NCBI RefSeq assembly: GCF_001544095.1
Contig: NZ_BCPT01000001.1
Span: forward strand, 186,001-250,000
Length of the DNA: 64,000 nucleotides
Origin: Enterococcus casseliflavus NBRC 100478
GTDB taxonomy: Bacteria; Bacillota; Bacilli; Lactobacillales; Enterococcaceae
Reading direction: 5' to 3'
A program made the translations under genes and the position numbers. Under the pieces are notes generated by a model. It worked only from the letters and a program-made list of their open reading frames with translations. It was not told the origin of the DNA and ran no database searches. Position 1 is the first letter of the stretch, and each line of letters opens with the position of its first letter. Shown here in pieces: positions 45,420 to 54,919 of this stretch.

Positions 45420-47744
45420 ATGACTCAATTACCCACCGGCTTGACTGCAGCAGAAGTCGCCAAGAAAACCCAAGAGGGGTTGCACAATGATTATGAAACA
45501 AAAACCAGTAAATCAACTGCTGCGATCATCAAAGACAATTTACTGACATTATTCAATTTTCTCAATCTATTGATTGGCGTTTTTTTATTTGCCGTAGGCG
45601 CCTATTCCAACATGTTCTACTTAGCGATTATTTTTGTGAATATCACCATTGGGATCAGCCAAGAATTGCACGCGCGTAATTTAGTAAAAAAACTCTCACT
45701 TGTTTCACCGCAAACGGTACGAGTGATTCGAGATGCCCAAATCCATGAGATTTCAGCCAAAGAATTGGTCTTAGAGGACGTAGTTATTCTTGGTGCTGGG
45801 GACCAAATCCCCGCTGATATGACGGTGCTTTCTGGACTAGTCGAAGTCAATGAAGCGATGCTGACTGGTGAAGCCGATCTGGTTGTCAAAGAAGCAGGTG
45901 CTTCCTTACTCTCAGGGAGTTTCATCGTCAGCGGTGAAATGACAGGAACAGTCCTTCATGTCGGTGCAGAAAACTACGCAGCGAAACTAAGCAATGAGGC
46001 AAAGGTCCACAAACCGATCCGCTCTGAGCTGCTTGCTTCGATCCGTAGTGTATCCAAATTCACCAGCTATGTAATCGTTCCTTTAGGGGTGATTTTGTTC
46101 TTCCAAGCCTTTATGATGCGAGATGCTGGGATCAAGGAATCCGTCGTCGTTTCTGCCGCTGCCTTATTAGGAATGTTACCAAAAGGACTTGTCCTGCTGA
46201 TCAGTATCGCCTTGACGACAGGTGTCATTAAATTGGCAAAAAAACGGATTTTGGTCCAAGACATGTATGCCGTTGAAACCTTAGCGCATGTCGATACCCT
46301 TTGTCTGGATAAGACGGGGACGTTGACGGAAGGCCATATGGTTCTCGAATCGATCGTTCCTCTCCAAGCCGACAGCGACCCTAACATGCTCTTAGGGAAT
46401 TATTTGGCAGCCAGTACGGATAACAATTTGACGATGCAAGCATTGCGTCAAGGCTGTCCTGAGCTAACGGATCATCAGCCGATCGACGTCGCTGCCTTTT
46501 CTTCACAGCGCAAATGGGGTGCTGTGGCTTTTGAACATCTAGGAAATGTCTATCTTGGTGCACCTGAAAAAGTCGCCGGCTCTGCTGCCTTGCCGCAAGT
46601 CATAGAAGCGCAAGAAGCGGGTCTACGGGTGTTGATTTTAGCCGTAGAAACTGATCCAAAAACGCCGACATCCTTTGACCCAACCAACGCACAAGCGGTG
46701 GCTGTCTTGATTTTATCCGATATCATCCGCCAAAACGCAGAAGAAACCTTGGCTTACTTAGCGGATCAAGGCATCGATCTAAAAGTGATCTCTGGCGATA
46801 ATCCAATAGCTGTCGCAGCGATCGCCCATCGTGCAGGCCTAGCGAATGCCGATCAAGCCATCGATCTTTCTACCTTAACGACCGAAGCAGAAGTCCGAGA
46901 AGCTGCGACACGCTATACGGTCTTTGGTCGTGTGACTCCTGAACAAAAGAAACTACTCGTTCAAGAATTAAAAGCCAATCAACGGACCGTTGCCATGACG
47001 GGTGATGGCGTCAACGATGTGTTGGCACTACGGGAAGCCGACGTCAGCATTGCAATGGCTGCTGGCGACAGTGCGGCTCGTCAAATCGCTAACTTTGTCT
47101 TATTGGATTCTGACTTTACTACGTTGCCAGATGTTTTATTTGAAGGACGCCGCGTCGTCAATAACGTGACCAAAGCGTCGGGAATCTTCTTTATCAAGAC
47201 GATTTACAGCTTCTTGCTCTCTTTGGTTTGTATCCTGACATCCAGCGCCTTTCCGTTCTTGCCGATCCAAATCACATTGATCGACTTAGCAATTGAAGGT
47301 TATCCATCTTTCTTCCTTTCCTTTGAAGAAAACAAAGCACCGATCAAAGGTCGTTACTTGCCGACAGTCTTGCTCAATGCGTTGCCAAATGCCTTGTTGG
47401 TGTTAGTCAATTACTTTGCGATCCGCTTTTTACAAACCGACTACGGTTGGTCGCAATTTGATACGACGACCTTGTTGTACTATTTGTTGATCGGGATCAG
47501 CTGTATCGCTGTGATTCGCGCTTGCTTGCCATTAAATCCATTGCGATTGTTCTTAGCGATTACCACTACCGTGGGGATCTATGTTGCAGCAATGCTCTTC
47601 CACGGTCTGCTGGAAGTCGGTTTCTTGACCGCTGTGACCTTGCCTTATTTCCTTGGCATGATGGCATTAAATATCTGTCTGTACGTTGGGCTTTCTTTCC
47701 TAACGAAGCGCTTTTCAGCCAAAATGCTCGTTAAACAATCCTAA
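45420..47744 (+). CDS. P-type cation-transporting ATPase, CtpE-like
   Basis: The 774-residue pump has the A-domain loop LTGEAD (148-153, counting from ATG 45420), phosphorylation site CLDKTGT with Asp297, KVISGDNP, and hinge MTGDGVND. About ten hydrophobic segments fit the topology. The transmembrane-4 motif reads MLPKGLVLL (Lys255) where the CtpE calcium-ATPase group has PEGL. The transported ion is therefore uncertain; calcium is only a family guess. GGAG precedes ATG 45420. It is monocistronic and ends at a terminator. Confidence 0.85.
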   Translation: MTQLPTGLTAAEVAKKTQEGLHNDYETKTSKSTAAIIKDNLLTLFNFLNLLIGVFLFAVGAYSNMFYLAIIFVNITIGISQELHARNLVKKLSLVSPQTVRVIRDAQIHEISAKELVLEDVVILGAGDQIPADMTVLSGLVEVNEAMLTGEADLVVKEAGASLLSGSFIVSGEMTGTVLHVGAENYAAKLSNEAKVHKPIRSELLASIRSVSKFTSYVIVPLGVILFFQAFMMRDAGIKESVVVSAAALLGMLPKGLVLLISIALTTGVIKLAKKRILVQDMYAVETLAHVDTLCLDKTGTLTEGHMVLESIVPLQADSDPNMLLGNYLAASTDNNLTMQALRQGCPELTDHQPIDVAAFSSQRKWGAVAFEHLGNVYLGAPEKVAGSAALPQVIEAQEAGLRVLILAVETDPKTPTSFDPTNAQAVAVLILSDIIRQNAEETLAYLADQGIDLKVISGDNPIAVAAIAHRAGLANADQAIDLSTLTTEAEVREAATRYTVFGRVTPEQKKLLVQELKANQRTVAMTGDGVNDVLALREADVSIAMAAGDSAARQIANFVLLDSDFTTLPDVLFEGRRVVNNVTKASGIFFIKTIYSFLLSLVCILTSSAFPFLPIQITLIDLAIEGYPSFFLSFEENKAPIKGRYLPTVLLNALPNALLVLVNYFAIRFLQTDYGWSQFDTTTLLYYLLIGISCIAVIRACLPLNPLRLFLAITTTVGIYVAAMLFHGLLEVGFLTAVTLPYFLGMMALNICLYVGLSFLTKRFSAKMLVKQS

Positions 47745-47752
47745 TTGATTTT

Positions 47753-47801
47753 GCAGCATCGCTCTTTCTTGCTTTGTCCAGAAAGACGATGCTGTTTTTT
47801 T
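47753..47801 (+). terminator. Terminator of the P-type ATPase gene
   Basis: CAGCATCG (47754-47761) pairs with CGATGCTG (47787-47794), with an inner TCTTTCT/AGAAAGA stem and a run of T. Confidence 0.85.
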
Positions 47802-47948
47802 GTCCTCTCCATAGGTGCAACCATACAAGAAGAAAGAAATTTGGTATACTGAACCTGTAGGCGGTTTCAACAAGGACGGTGTTTCTTTGGAAAAGGCAAC
47901 CCTCTTGTCAAACAGCCAAATTTAATCAGAAAGTGTTGGTGAAATTGG

Positions 47949-48353
47949 ATGAAAAAAAGTATTTTACTCGTTTCTCACAGTCAGCAACTCACCGAAGGAT
48001 TAAAACAGATGATCGAAGAAATGGCTGATGGCGAGTCAGTCACGATCTATTCTTTAGGCGGGACAGCAGAAGGAGAGCTGGGTTCTGACGCCACGAAAAT
48101 CGTGGATGCCGTCAACGAATCCGCAGATGCTGAACTGATCTTAGTCTTTGCCGATCTAGGCAGTGCCGTTTTGAATGCCGAACTTGCTTACGACATGCTG
48201 GAACCTCAGCAACAAGAACGCTATCACCTGATCGACGCGCCGCTGGTGGAAGGTGCCTTTGCTGCAGCGATCACCGCTGGTTTTAGTGATGATTTGGCGC
48301 AAATCGTTGCAGAAGCAAAAAAAGCAGCCGAGAAAGGATGGCATGAAGCATGA
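47949..48353 (+). CDS. dhaM: PTS-dependent dihydroxyacetone kinase phosphotransferase subunit DhaM
   Basis: DhaM passes phosphate from the PTS protein HPr to DhaL. The 134-residue protein is an EIIA-mannose-type domain with the phospho-acceptor His10 in LLVSHSQQL and the LGSDATKIV loop. It is a single-domain form, unlike the longer E. coli DhaM. It overlaps dhaK by 4 bases (ATGA) and is the first gene of dhaM-dhaK-dhaL. An extended -10-like TGGTATACT lies about 100 bases upstream. Confidence 0.9.
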   Translation: MKKSILLVSHSQQLTEGLKQMIEEMADGESVTIYSLGGTAEGELGSDATKIVDAVNESADAELILVFADLGSAVLNAELAYDMLEPQQQERYHLIDAPLVEGAFAAAITAGFSDDLAQIVAEAKKAAEKGWHEA

Positions 48354-49333
48354 AAAAAATCATTAATGATCCCTCAATGATCGTAGAAGAAATGTTGGCT
48401 GGTATCGTAGGCAGTTATCCTGAACTGGTCCATCAAGTCGCCGACTCACGGGTGATCGCTAAGAATAATCAAAAAGAACAAGTCGGTCTTGTTTCTGGCG
48501 GTGGGAGCGGACATGAGCCGGCCCATGCTGGCTTTGTCGGTGATGGGATGCTTAGCGCCGCCGTTTTAGGCGATGTCTTCACCTCCCCTACCCCCGACCA
48601 GATTTTGACGGCTATCCAAGATTCTGATCAAAGACAAGGCGTCTTGTTGATCGTCAAAAACTATACTGGCGATATCTTGAACTTTGAGATGGCCAAAGAT
48701 ATGGCAGAAATGGAAGAGATCACAACGGAGATCGTGGTCGTTGATGATGATATCGCTGTTGAAAATAGCACCTATACGGCTGGAAAACGAGGAGTTGCCG
48801 GTACGGTCTTAGTCCACAAGATTTTAGGCGCAGCTGCTCGTAATGGTGCCAGCTTAAGTGAATTAAAAACACTGGGCGATGCCTTGGTTGCATCGATCAA
48901 AACCATTGGGGTCGCATTAAAAGCGGCAACAGTTCCTGAAGTTGGGAAACCAGGTTTTGACTTAGCCGATGATGAGATCGAGTATGGCGTGGGTATCCAC
49001 GGCGAACCTGGTTACCGTCGAGAAAAACTGAAACCCTCACGTGAACTAGCACAAGAGTTGGTGGAAAAAATCTTGGCGGATTATGAAAAGACCCCAGAAA
49101 AAGTCGGTGTCTTGATCAACGGTATGGGTGGTACGCCGCAAATGGAGTTATTCGTTTTTGCCAATGATGTCGCGAAATTACTCGCAGAAAAAGACATCCC
49201 TGTCTCCTTCCATAAAGTCGGCAATTTCATGACTTCCATCGATATGCAGGGACTTTCACTGACCTTGATCGACTTCAGCGAAACGGATCACACCGATGCG
49301 TTAAATGAAGCCGTCACAACAATAGCCTGGTAA
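48350..49333 (+). CDS. dhaK: Dihydroxyacetone kinase subunit DhaK
   Basis: DhaK binds dihydroxyacetone covalently through a histidine and presents it to DhaL-bound ATP/ADP. The 327-residue protein has GGGSGHEPAHAGFVG near residue 47, KNYTGDILNFE, and the substrate histidine in GIHGEPGYRR near residue 218. It is the second gene of the operon and is coupled to dhaM. The product is dihydroxyacetone phosphate, which enters glycolysis. Confidence 0.94.
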   Translation: MKKIINDPSMIVEEMLAGIVGSYPELVHQVADSRVIAKNNQKEQVGLVSGGGSGHEPAHAGFVGDGMLSAAVLGDVFTSPTPDQILTAIQDSDQRQGVLLIVKNYTGDILNFEMAKDMAEMEEITTEIVVVDDDIAVENSTYTAGKRGVAGTVLVHKILGAAARNGASLSELKTLGDALVASIKTIGVALKAATVPEVGKPGFDLADDEIEYGVGIHGEPGYRREKLKPSRELAQELVEKILADYEKTPEKVGVLINGMGGTPQMELFVFANDVAKLLAEKDIPVSFHKVGNFMTSIDMQGLSLTLIDFSETDHTDALNEAVTTIAW

Positions 49334-49347
49334 AGGAGCGAATAGAG

Positions 49348-49953
49348 ATGCAATTGACAACAGAAACGGTGCAAGCATGGTTAGATACCTTCACAAAAGA
49401 AATCGAAGCAAACAAAGCCTATTTGAGCGATTTAGATACACCGATCGGCGACGGAGACCATGGCAACAATATGGCACGCGGCGTAGCTGCTTATCAAGAA
49501 GCTTATGCCAAACAACAGCCAACGACGATCAGTGATACCTTTAAAGTCTTCTCGATGGCAATGATCTCAAAAGTCGGCGGCGCTTCAGGTCCCCTTTATG
49601 GTTCGGCGTTTATGAATATGACTAAAGCAACGAAGGAACTAGAAACGATCGACTCCTTTGAACAATTAGGTACGATCGTTGAAGAAGGCTTGACGGGCAT
49701 CAAAATGCGGGGAAAAGCTGAGTTTGAGGATAAGACCATGATCGATGTCTGGCAACCTGTCGCAGAAGCCTTGAAAAAAGGTGAATTGACCAAAGACACG
49801 ATCGAAGCAGCGAAAGAACATACCAAAGAACTCGTTGCTAAAAAAGGCCGCGCCTCTTATGTTGGTGAACGTGCCATCGGTCATATCGATCCCGGATCGG
49901 CTTCTAGTGCGATTTTGTTTGACTCACTATTAACGGTGATAGAAAAGGATTAA
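49348..49953 (+). CDS. dhaL: Dihydroxyacetone kinase subunit DhaL
   Basis: DhaL holds the ADP cofactor that is phosphorylated by DhaM and transfers phosphate to dihydroxyacetone. The 201-residue protein has the nucleotide/magnesium motif DTPIGDGDHGNNMARG (residues 26-41) and GGASGPLYGSAF near 75. It follows dhaK by 14 bases with AAAGGAG upstream, completing the PTS-dependent kinase. No glycerol dehydrogenase is in the window, so the source of dihydroxyacetone is unknown. Confidence 0.94.
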   Translation: MQLTTETVQAWLDTFTKEIEANKAYLSDLDTPIGDGDHGNNMARGVAAYQEAYAKQQPTTISDTFKVFSMAMISKVGGASGPLYGSAFMNMTKATKELETIDSFEQLGTIVEEGLTGIKMRGKAEFEDKTMIDVWQPVAEALKKGELTKDTIEAAKEHTKELVAKKGRASYVGERAIGHIDPGSASSAILFDSLLTVIEKD

Positions 49954-49962
49954 AGAAAAAAC

Positions 49963-50028
49963 GATGCTCTTAAAAAGCACCGTTTAAGACAAAAGACAAA
50001 CCTTATGATTGCGTAAGGTTTGTCTTTT
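49963..50028. terminator. Two hairpins terminating dhaL and oatA
   Basis: A 15-bp perfect stem (49991-50005 with 50014-50028) with flanking A and T runs is bidirectional. A second hairpin (about 49970-49993, ACGATGCT with AGCACCGT) has one pair that is G-U only on the minus strand, serving oatA. Confidence 0.8.
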
Positions 50029-50034
50029 TCTTGT

Positions 50035-51903
50035 TTATTCCTCTTGTAAAATCGTTTGGGCAACTAGCTTCACGTATTGATCCATGCCATCTGGATTTGG
50101 ATGGACCCGATCTTCATAGAACCATGACTCTTGGTCATTACTCAAATCATACCAATCGATCAAGGTCATATTGACGTATTTTTCCGCCATGCGCTCCAAC
50201 ATCCGATTGACTTCATTTTGCCAACGCTGTGTCGGTACCCGCACATTGATCCAGTAGACTTTGCGATCACCGATCTCATTCATAAAGCTGTCAAATTGGG
50301 CTTCTGTAAAGGAACCATTCGTCCCTAGCCCCACAAGGACGGTATCCCGCAAAAGATTTTTTTCTTTCAAGTCTTTGATCAATTCAGGACTCGCATACAG
50401 CTGGCGCCCAACATCCCCATCAACTACCGCTTGGGTAAAGACTTCTTTCAAGTCAGCCGTTGCATCCAGCATCACGGAATCACCAAAAGCCGTGATTTCA
50501 AGAGATTCTGCTTTTTTCACTTGGGCTGCTGTTAAATCATATTTTTCCATGATATTTTTTTCATCTTCACTTGTGTTCGCCTCATCGTCTGCTTCATTGC
50601 CTTCAGCATTCGCATTCTTTTGCGATTGCTCTGCCGCTTTTTTATTGGCCGCAATGTTGTCTTTCAACTGCTGCTGCTGGGCATCGACATAATTCGTCGG
50701 TGCGGTCACGACGCCAAACAAAGCAACGAGGGTAATCAGTAAGCTGGGCACTAACCACGGTTTTTTCCAACTAAAAATTGGTTTACTGAACCAACCGCGG
50801 ACCGTTCTGAATGTATCTTTGTACTGGAATTTACGCATTGGGTTTTCGATAAACCGATAGGACAATTCACTGATAAACAAGATCAAGAATAGTTCCACTA
50901 ACGTGTGCATCAGCACGTTCTCCCCGATATTCCCCACTTTTGCTTCGTAAAAAATCATCACTGGAAATTGATACAAATAAATCCCATAACTGCGCTTGCC
51001 GATATAACTGAAAATCGGATTACTCAATACCCGATTCAAGCTGGCTCCGGGATGAGCGGTGACTGCCACAAGAATCGTACATAGGATACTGATCAAGAAC
51101 ATGCCGCCATAATAGACAAAAGTCAAATGATCATCTAAGAAAAAGAACGCTGCGATCAGACCAGCCAAGGAAGCAAAGCCAGAGATATTCAAGACCCGTT
51201 TGGCTTTTTGCGGTATCTCTTTCTTCAAATGGGTACTTGGCCAAATGAATGCTAAGGCACTCCCCATCCAGATCGAAAAGAGCCGCGTATCCGTTCCATA
51301 ATAGACCCGTGTCGGATCAGCGCCTGGTGTGTAAAGGACTGCTAACAGAATTGCCGACAAAATCGTGACTGCGGCAGTAAATTTAAAGGCGCGATGCCTC
51401 TGCTTGCCGATTTTCATCAGCAAAATAAATACTAAAGGCCAAATCAGATAGTTCTGTCCCTCCACAGCCAGCGACCACAGATGGGTAAAGGGGGATTCAT
51501 TACCGAACCGATCAAAATAGGATAACCCATGATTGATCTGCCACCAGTTGTTGTAATAAAGCAACGAGCTAACAAAAACCCCGCGCAAATTATTCAACAG
51601 GTTTCGCTGGAACAACGTGATATATGCTGCTGAGATAAGCAGCATCATCACCATTCCTGGATAGAGCCGTTTCATCCGCCGAACATAAAAATCTTTGACT
51701 TTGATTTTGCCGTTTTGATCCCACTCTTGCCTCAGCAAGTCAGTGATTAAATAACCTGATACGACAAAGAATACTGGAACTCCTAAATACCCGCCTCGCA
51801 TATGAGTAGGTAGTAAATGATATAAAATAACGCCGATGACTGCCAAGGTTCGAATGCCGTCAAACCCGGTAATATAGCGGCTTGTGCTTAAACGTTTATT
51901 CAT
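50035..51903 (-). CDS. oatA: Peptidoglycan O-acetyltransferase OatA-type protein
   Basis: The 622-residue protein has an N-terminal acyltransferase-3 domain with about 10-11 membrane segments (ITGFDGIRTLAVIGVILYH at the start, YIGKRSYGIYLYQFP later). A linker rich in Gln/Asn/Glu/Lys follows, then an extracellular SGNH-type domain (ITAFGDSVMLDAT, VGLGTNGSF, DRVHPNPDGM). This is the OatA architecture that O-acetylates MurNAc and gives lysozyme resistance. Related acyltransferases acting on other glycans share the fold. It is monocistronic. Confidence 0.85.
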   Translation of the reverse strand: MNKRLSTSRYITGFDGIRTLAVIGVILYHLLPTHMRGGYLGVPVFFVVSGYLITDLLRQEWDQNGKIKVKDFYVRRMKRLYPGMVMMLLISAAYITLFQRNLLNNLRGVFVSSLLYYNNWWQINHGLSYFDRFGNESPFTHLWSLAVEGQNYLIWPLVFILLMKIGKQRHRAFKFTAAVTILSAILLAVLYTPGADPTRVYYGTDTRLFSIWMGSALAFIWPSTHLKKEIPQKAKRVLNISGFASLAGLIAAFFFLDDHLTFVYYGGMFLISILCTILVAVTAHPGASLNRVLSNPIFSYIGKRSYGIYLYQFPVMIFYEAKVGNIGENVLMHTLVELFLILFISELSYRFIENPMRKFQYKDTFRTVRGWFSKPIFSWKKPWLVPSLLITLVALFGVVTAPTNYVDAQQQQLKDNIAANKKAAEQSQKNANAEGNEADDEANTSEDEKNIMEKYDLTAAQVKKAESLEITAFGDSVMLDATADLKEVFTQAVVDGDVGRQLYASPELIKDLKEKNLLRDTVLVGLGTNGSFTEAQFDSFMNEIGDRKVYWINVRVPTQRWQNEVNRMLERMAEKYVNMTLIDWYDLSNDQESWFYEDRVHPNPDGMDQYVKLVAQTILQEE

Positions 51904-52058
51904 TTTTCAACCACTTTTCTCTAATTGATCCAATTGTTTCATAAAAAAACAATTTCAGCATGAACGCTATTGATTCCATACTCTCATAATTTACCAGAAA
52001 TCCCCCATATAAAGCTAGCAACATCTGCTATATTTCAAAAAAATTAATTTTTGGCGAA

Positions 52059-52090
52059 AAAAAAGTACTTCTATAAAGAAATACTTTTTT
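52059..52090 (-). terminator. Terminator of the YitT-family gene
   Basis: AAAAAGTACTTC pairs with GAAATACTTTTT across a 6-base loop, one pair being G-U on the minus strand, followed by a T run. Confidence 0.75.
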
Positions 52091-52101
52091 CAACTCCTTT
52101 T

Positions 52102-52977
52102 TCACAGTTCTTCTTCATAAAAGCGACCCAAAATCTGGACATTTTCTGCAATACTGACAAAGGCTTTTGGATCGGCTTCTTTCATGGCACTGCGCAGCAT
52201 CGGCAGTTCAAAGCGTGTCACTACCGTCAGCAAAACCGTTTGTTTGTCATGCTTGTACGCCCCTTCGGCTTCATTGATGATGGTAATCCCTCGCCGCATA
52301 TGTTTTTGGATCGTTTGAATGACTTCTTCTGGGTTGCGGGTGATGATCGTCACCTGCATTTTCTTTTGCTTCGTAAAGACCGCATCCGTCACTTTTCCAC
52401 TGACAAAAATCGCGATCGCACTATACAACGCATATTGCCAGCCAAACAAGATCCCTGCGGCGAACAAAATAACAATGTTAAAGAAAATCGATATCGAGCC
52501 GATCGTCTTCCCTGTCCGTTTGCGGATGGCAATGCTGACAAAATCCAGCCCTCCTGAAGAAAGACCATTCTTCAAAGCATAGCCGATCCCCACCCCGTTG
52601 ATGGCACCACCGAAAATCGCACAGATCATCGGGTCCGTCGTAACGGTTTCTTCGGGTAAAATTTGCACGAATAAGGAGGTGAGTAAAACAGTAATTCCAG
52701 TAAAAATCGTAAACTTGTGGCCGATCTTAAACCAACCTAGAAAAAATAATGGCACATTCAACAATAATAGCGCAAGAGATAAGGGGATATAAAACCCGAG
52801 CCCTTCTCTTGAGATCGTGGTGATGATCTGAGCGACACCCGTAATGCCGCTGGAATAAATATTACCTGGTTGATAGAAGAAATTGACCGCAATCGATGCC
52901 AGCAGCGCATAGACGATCGAAAACGAAAGTTTGTTGGCGTATTCTGGATGCGGGAGCCATTTAAACAGAGGAGTCAT
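52102..52977 (-). CDS. YitT family membrane protein (DUF161/DUF2179)
   Basis: The 291-residue protein has about five to six hydrophobic segments in the first 200 residues (including GLGYALKNGLSSGGLDFVS-like loop) and a C-terminal soluble DUF2179 domain with AYKHDKQTVLLTVVTRFELP and DPKAFVSIAENVQILG. The family is widespread in Firmicutes with no firmly known transport substrate. It lies alone between oatA and aspS, all in the same orientation. Confidence 0.86.
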   Translation of the reverse strand: MTPLFKWLPHPEYANKLSFSIVYALLASIAVNFFYQPGNIYSSGITGVAQIITTISREGLGFYIPLSLALLLLNVPLFFLGWFKIGHKFTIFTGITVLLTSLFVQILPEETVTTDPMICAIFGGAINGVGIGYALKNGLSSGGLDFVSIAIRKRTGKTIGSISIFFNIVILFAAGILFGWQYALYSAIAIFVSGKVTDAVFTKQKKMQVTIITRNPEEVIQTIQKHMRRGITIINEAEGAYKHDKQTVLLTVVTRFELPMLRSAMKEADPKAFVSIAENVQILGRFYEEEL

Positions 52978-53132
52978 TGCATTTCATAGCCTCACTTTTT
53001 TGATTTGCCTTTATTATACTTCAGCTCATAAAAAAAGAAACGAGCAATGAAAGAAATGGGTGAATTCTCATGAACTTTTTTCATTCATTCACCAATTTCT
53101 ATTTCATCACTCATTTCATCATGGTTTAACGC

Positions 53133-54908
53133 TTATTCGTTTTCTTCAACCGTTGTTACATCGATGTTCAAGTCAAACAATTGCATTGGCGAAACGGTAC
53201 TTGGCGCTTGAGACATTGGATCAGCTGCTTTCCCATTTTTAGGGAAAGCAATGACTTCGCGAATGTTTTCTTCACCAGCCAAGAGCATCACTAACCGGTC
53301 TAACCCAAGGGCGATGCCGCCATGTGGTGGGAACCCATAATCCAAAGCATCCAATAAGAAGCCAAATTGATTTTGCATCTCGCGACGTGAGAAGCCTAGC
53401 GCTTCAAACATTTGCTCTTGCACTTCCCGTGTATGGATACGCAATGATCCGCCACCTAGCTCGTAACCGTTTAGCACGATATCGTAGGCTTGCGCATAGA
53501 CTTTTGAAGGGTCTGTCGTTAACAACGGCAGATCGCTTTCTTTTGGCAATGTGAATGGATGGTGAGCAGAAACGTAGCGGCCTGCTTCTTCATCGTATTC
53601 AAATTGCGGCCAATCAGTGACCCATAGGAAGTTGAATTTGCTCTCGTCGATCAAGCCTAATTCTTTTCCTAATTTATTACGGATCGCCCCCAATGTTGCT
53701 GAAACGATCGCAAAGGAATCGGCACCAAACATCAGAATATCGCCAACTTCCGCATTGGCTGCTGCAATGATCGCGTCGGTCGCTTCTGTCAAGAATTTAG
53801 CGATCGGTCCTTTCAATCCATCTTCTTCAACTTTGACCCATGCCAATCCTTTGGCACCAAATTGACCAGCGTAATGGCCTAGATTGTCCATATCTTTTCT
53901 GGAGTATTTGTCTGCAGCCCCTTTGGCGTTCAAGACTTTCACAACGCCGCCTTTTTCAAGAGCCATTTGGAAGACTTTAAAATCAACGTCTTTCACAACT
54001 TCTGATAAGTCGATAAGCTCCATGTCAAACCGTGTATCTGGTTTGTCACTGCCGTAGCGTCCCATTGCCTCATCATAGGTCATCCGTGGGAATGGCAAGG
54101 TAACTTCGATGCCTTTGACTTCTCGCATCACTTTTGCCAACAGCTCTTCCGTATAGGTTTGGATTTCTTCTGCCGTCAAGAAAGAGGTTTCGATATCGAC
54201 TTGGGTAAATTCTGGTTGACGGTCGCCCCGCAAATCTTCGTCACGGAAGCAACGTACGATTTGATAGTAGCGATCGAAGCCAGCACCCATCAATAACTGT
54301 TTAAAAATTTGTGGTGATTGCGGCAACGCATAGAAATGACCTGGATAGATCCGTGAAGGAACCAAATAATCCCGCGCACCCTCTGGTGTTGATTTTCCTA
54401 GATAAGGTGTTTCGATATCCAAGAAGTCGTTCGTATCTAAGAAATTGCGGATTGCTTGCGTCGTTTTCGCCCGCATCACGATGTTGTTCGTCATTTTTGG
54501 ACGACGCAAGTCTAAATAACGGTATTTCATGCGAATCTCATCGCCAACGGTTTGATCATCTTCAATCAAAAAGGCTGGTGTTTTTGCAGTGTTTAAAATC
54601 GTGATTTCGCTGATCATCACTTCATAGGCACCTGTCACCATTTTCGGATTGATGGCTTCTGGTGCACGATTGATGACTTGACCTATTACTTCTAACACAT
54701 ATTCACTGCGGCATTTGTCCGCGATTTCCCAGGCTTCTTTCGAAACCTCAGGATTGAAGACGATTTGCACGATCCCTTCTCGGTCGCGCAAGTCAATAAA
54801 GATCACGCCCCCTAAGTCACGGCGCTTTTGCACCCAGCCTTTTAGAGTTACTGTCTGGTTTAAATGGGTCTCATTTACTAACCCGCAATATACTGTACGT
54901 TTTGTCAT
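53133..54908 (-). CDS. aspS: Aspartyl-tRNA synthetase
   Basis: AspS charges tRNA-Asp (class II synthetase). The protein of about 591 residues has an N-terminal OB fold ([23 protein letters not shown]), motif 2 with [12 protein letters not shown] and motif 3 [13 protein letters not shown], plus the bacterial GAD insertion. ATG at 54908 follows GGAGAAA; the in-frame extension upstream has no ribosome site. It overlaps the end of hisS slightly at the long-frame level and follows it closely, forming hisS-aspS. Confidence 0.95.
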   Translation of the reverse strand: MTKRTVYCGLVNETHLNQTVTLKGWVQKRRDLGGVIFIDLRDREGIVQIVFNPEVSKEAWEIADKCRSEYVLEVIGQVINRAPEAINPKMVTGAYEVMISEITILNTAKTPAFLIEDDQTVGDEIRMKYRYLDLRRPKMTNNIVMRAKTTQAIRNFLDTNDFLDIETPYLGKSTPEGARDYLVPSRIYPGHFYALPQSPQIFKQLLMGAGFDRYYQIVRCFRDEDLRGDRQPEFTQVDIETSFLTAEEIQTYTEELLAKVMREVKGIEVTLPFPRMTYDEAMGRYGSDKPDTRFDMELIDLSEVVKDVDFKVFQMALEKGGVVKVLNAKGAADKYSRKDMDNLGHYAGQFGAKGLAWVKVEEDGLKGPIAKFLTEATDAIIAAANAEVGDILMFGADSFAIVSATLGAIRNKLGKELGLIDESKFNFLWVTDWPQFEYDEEAGRYVSAHHPFTLPKESDLPLLTTDPSKVYAQAYDIVLNGYELGGGSLRIHTREVQEQMFEALGFSRREMQNQFGFLLDALDYGFPPHGGIALGLDRLVMLLAGEENIREVIAFPKNGKAADPMSQAPSTVSPMQLFDLNIDVTTVEENE

Positions 54909-54919
54909 TCTTTTTCTCC

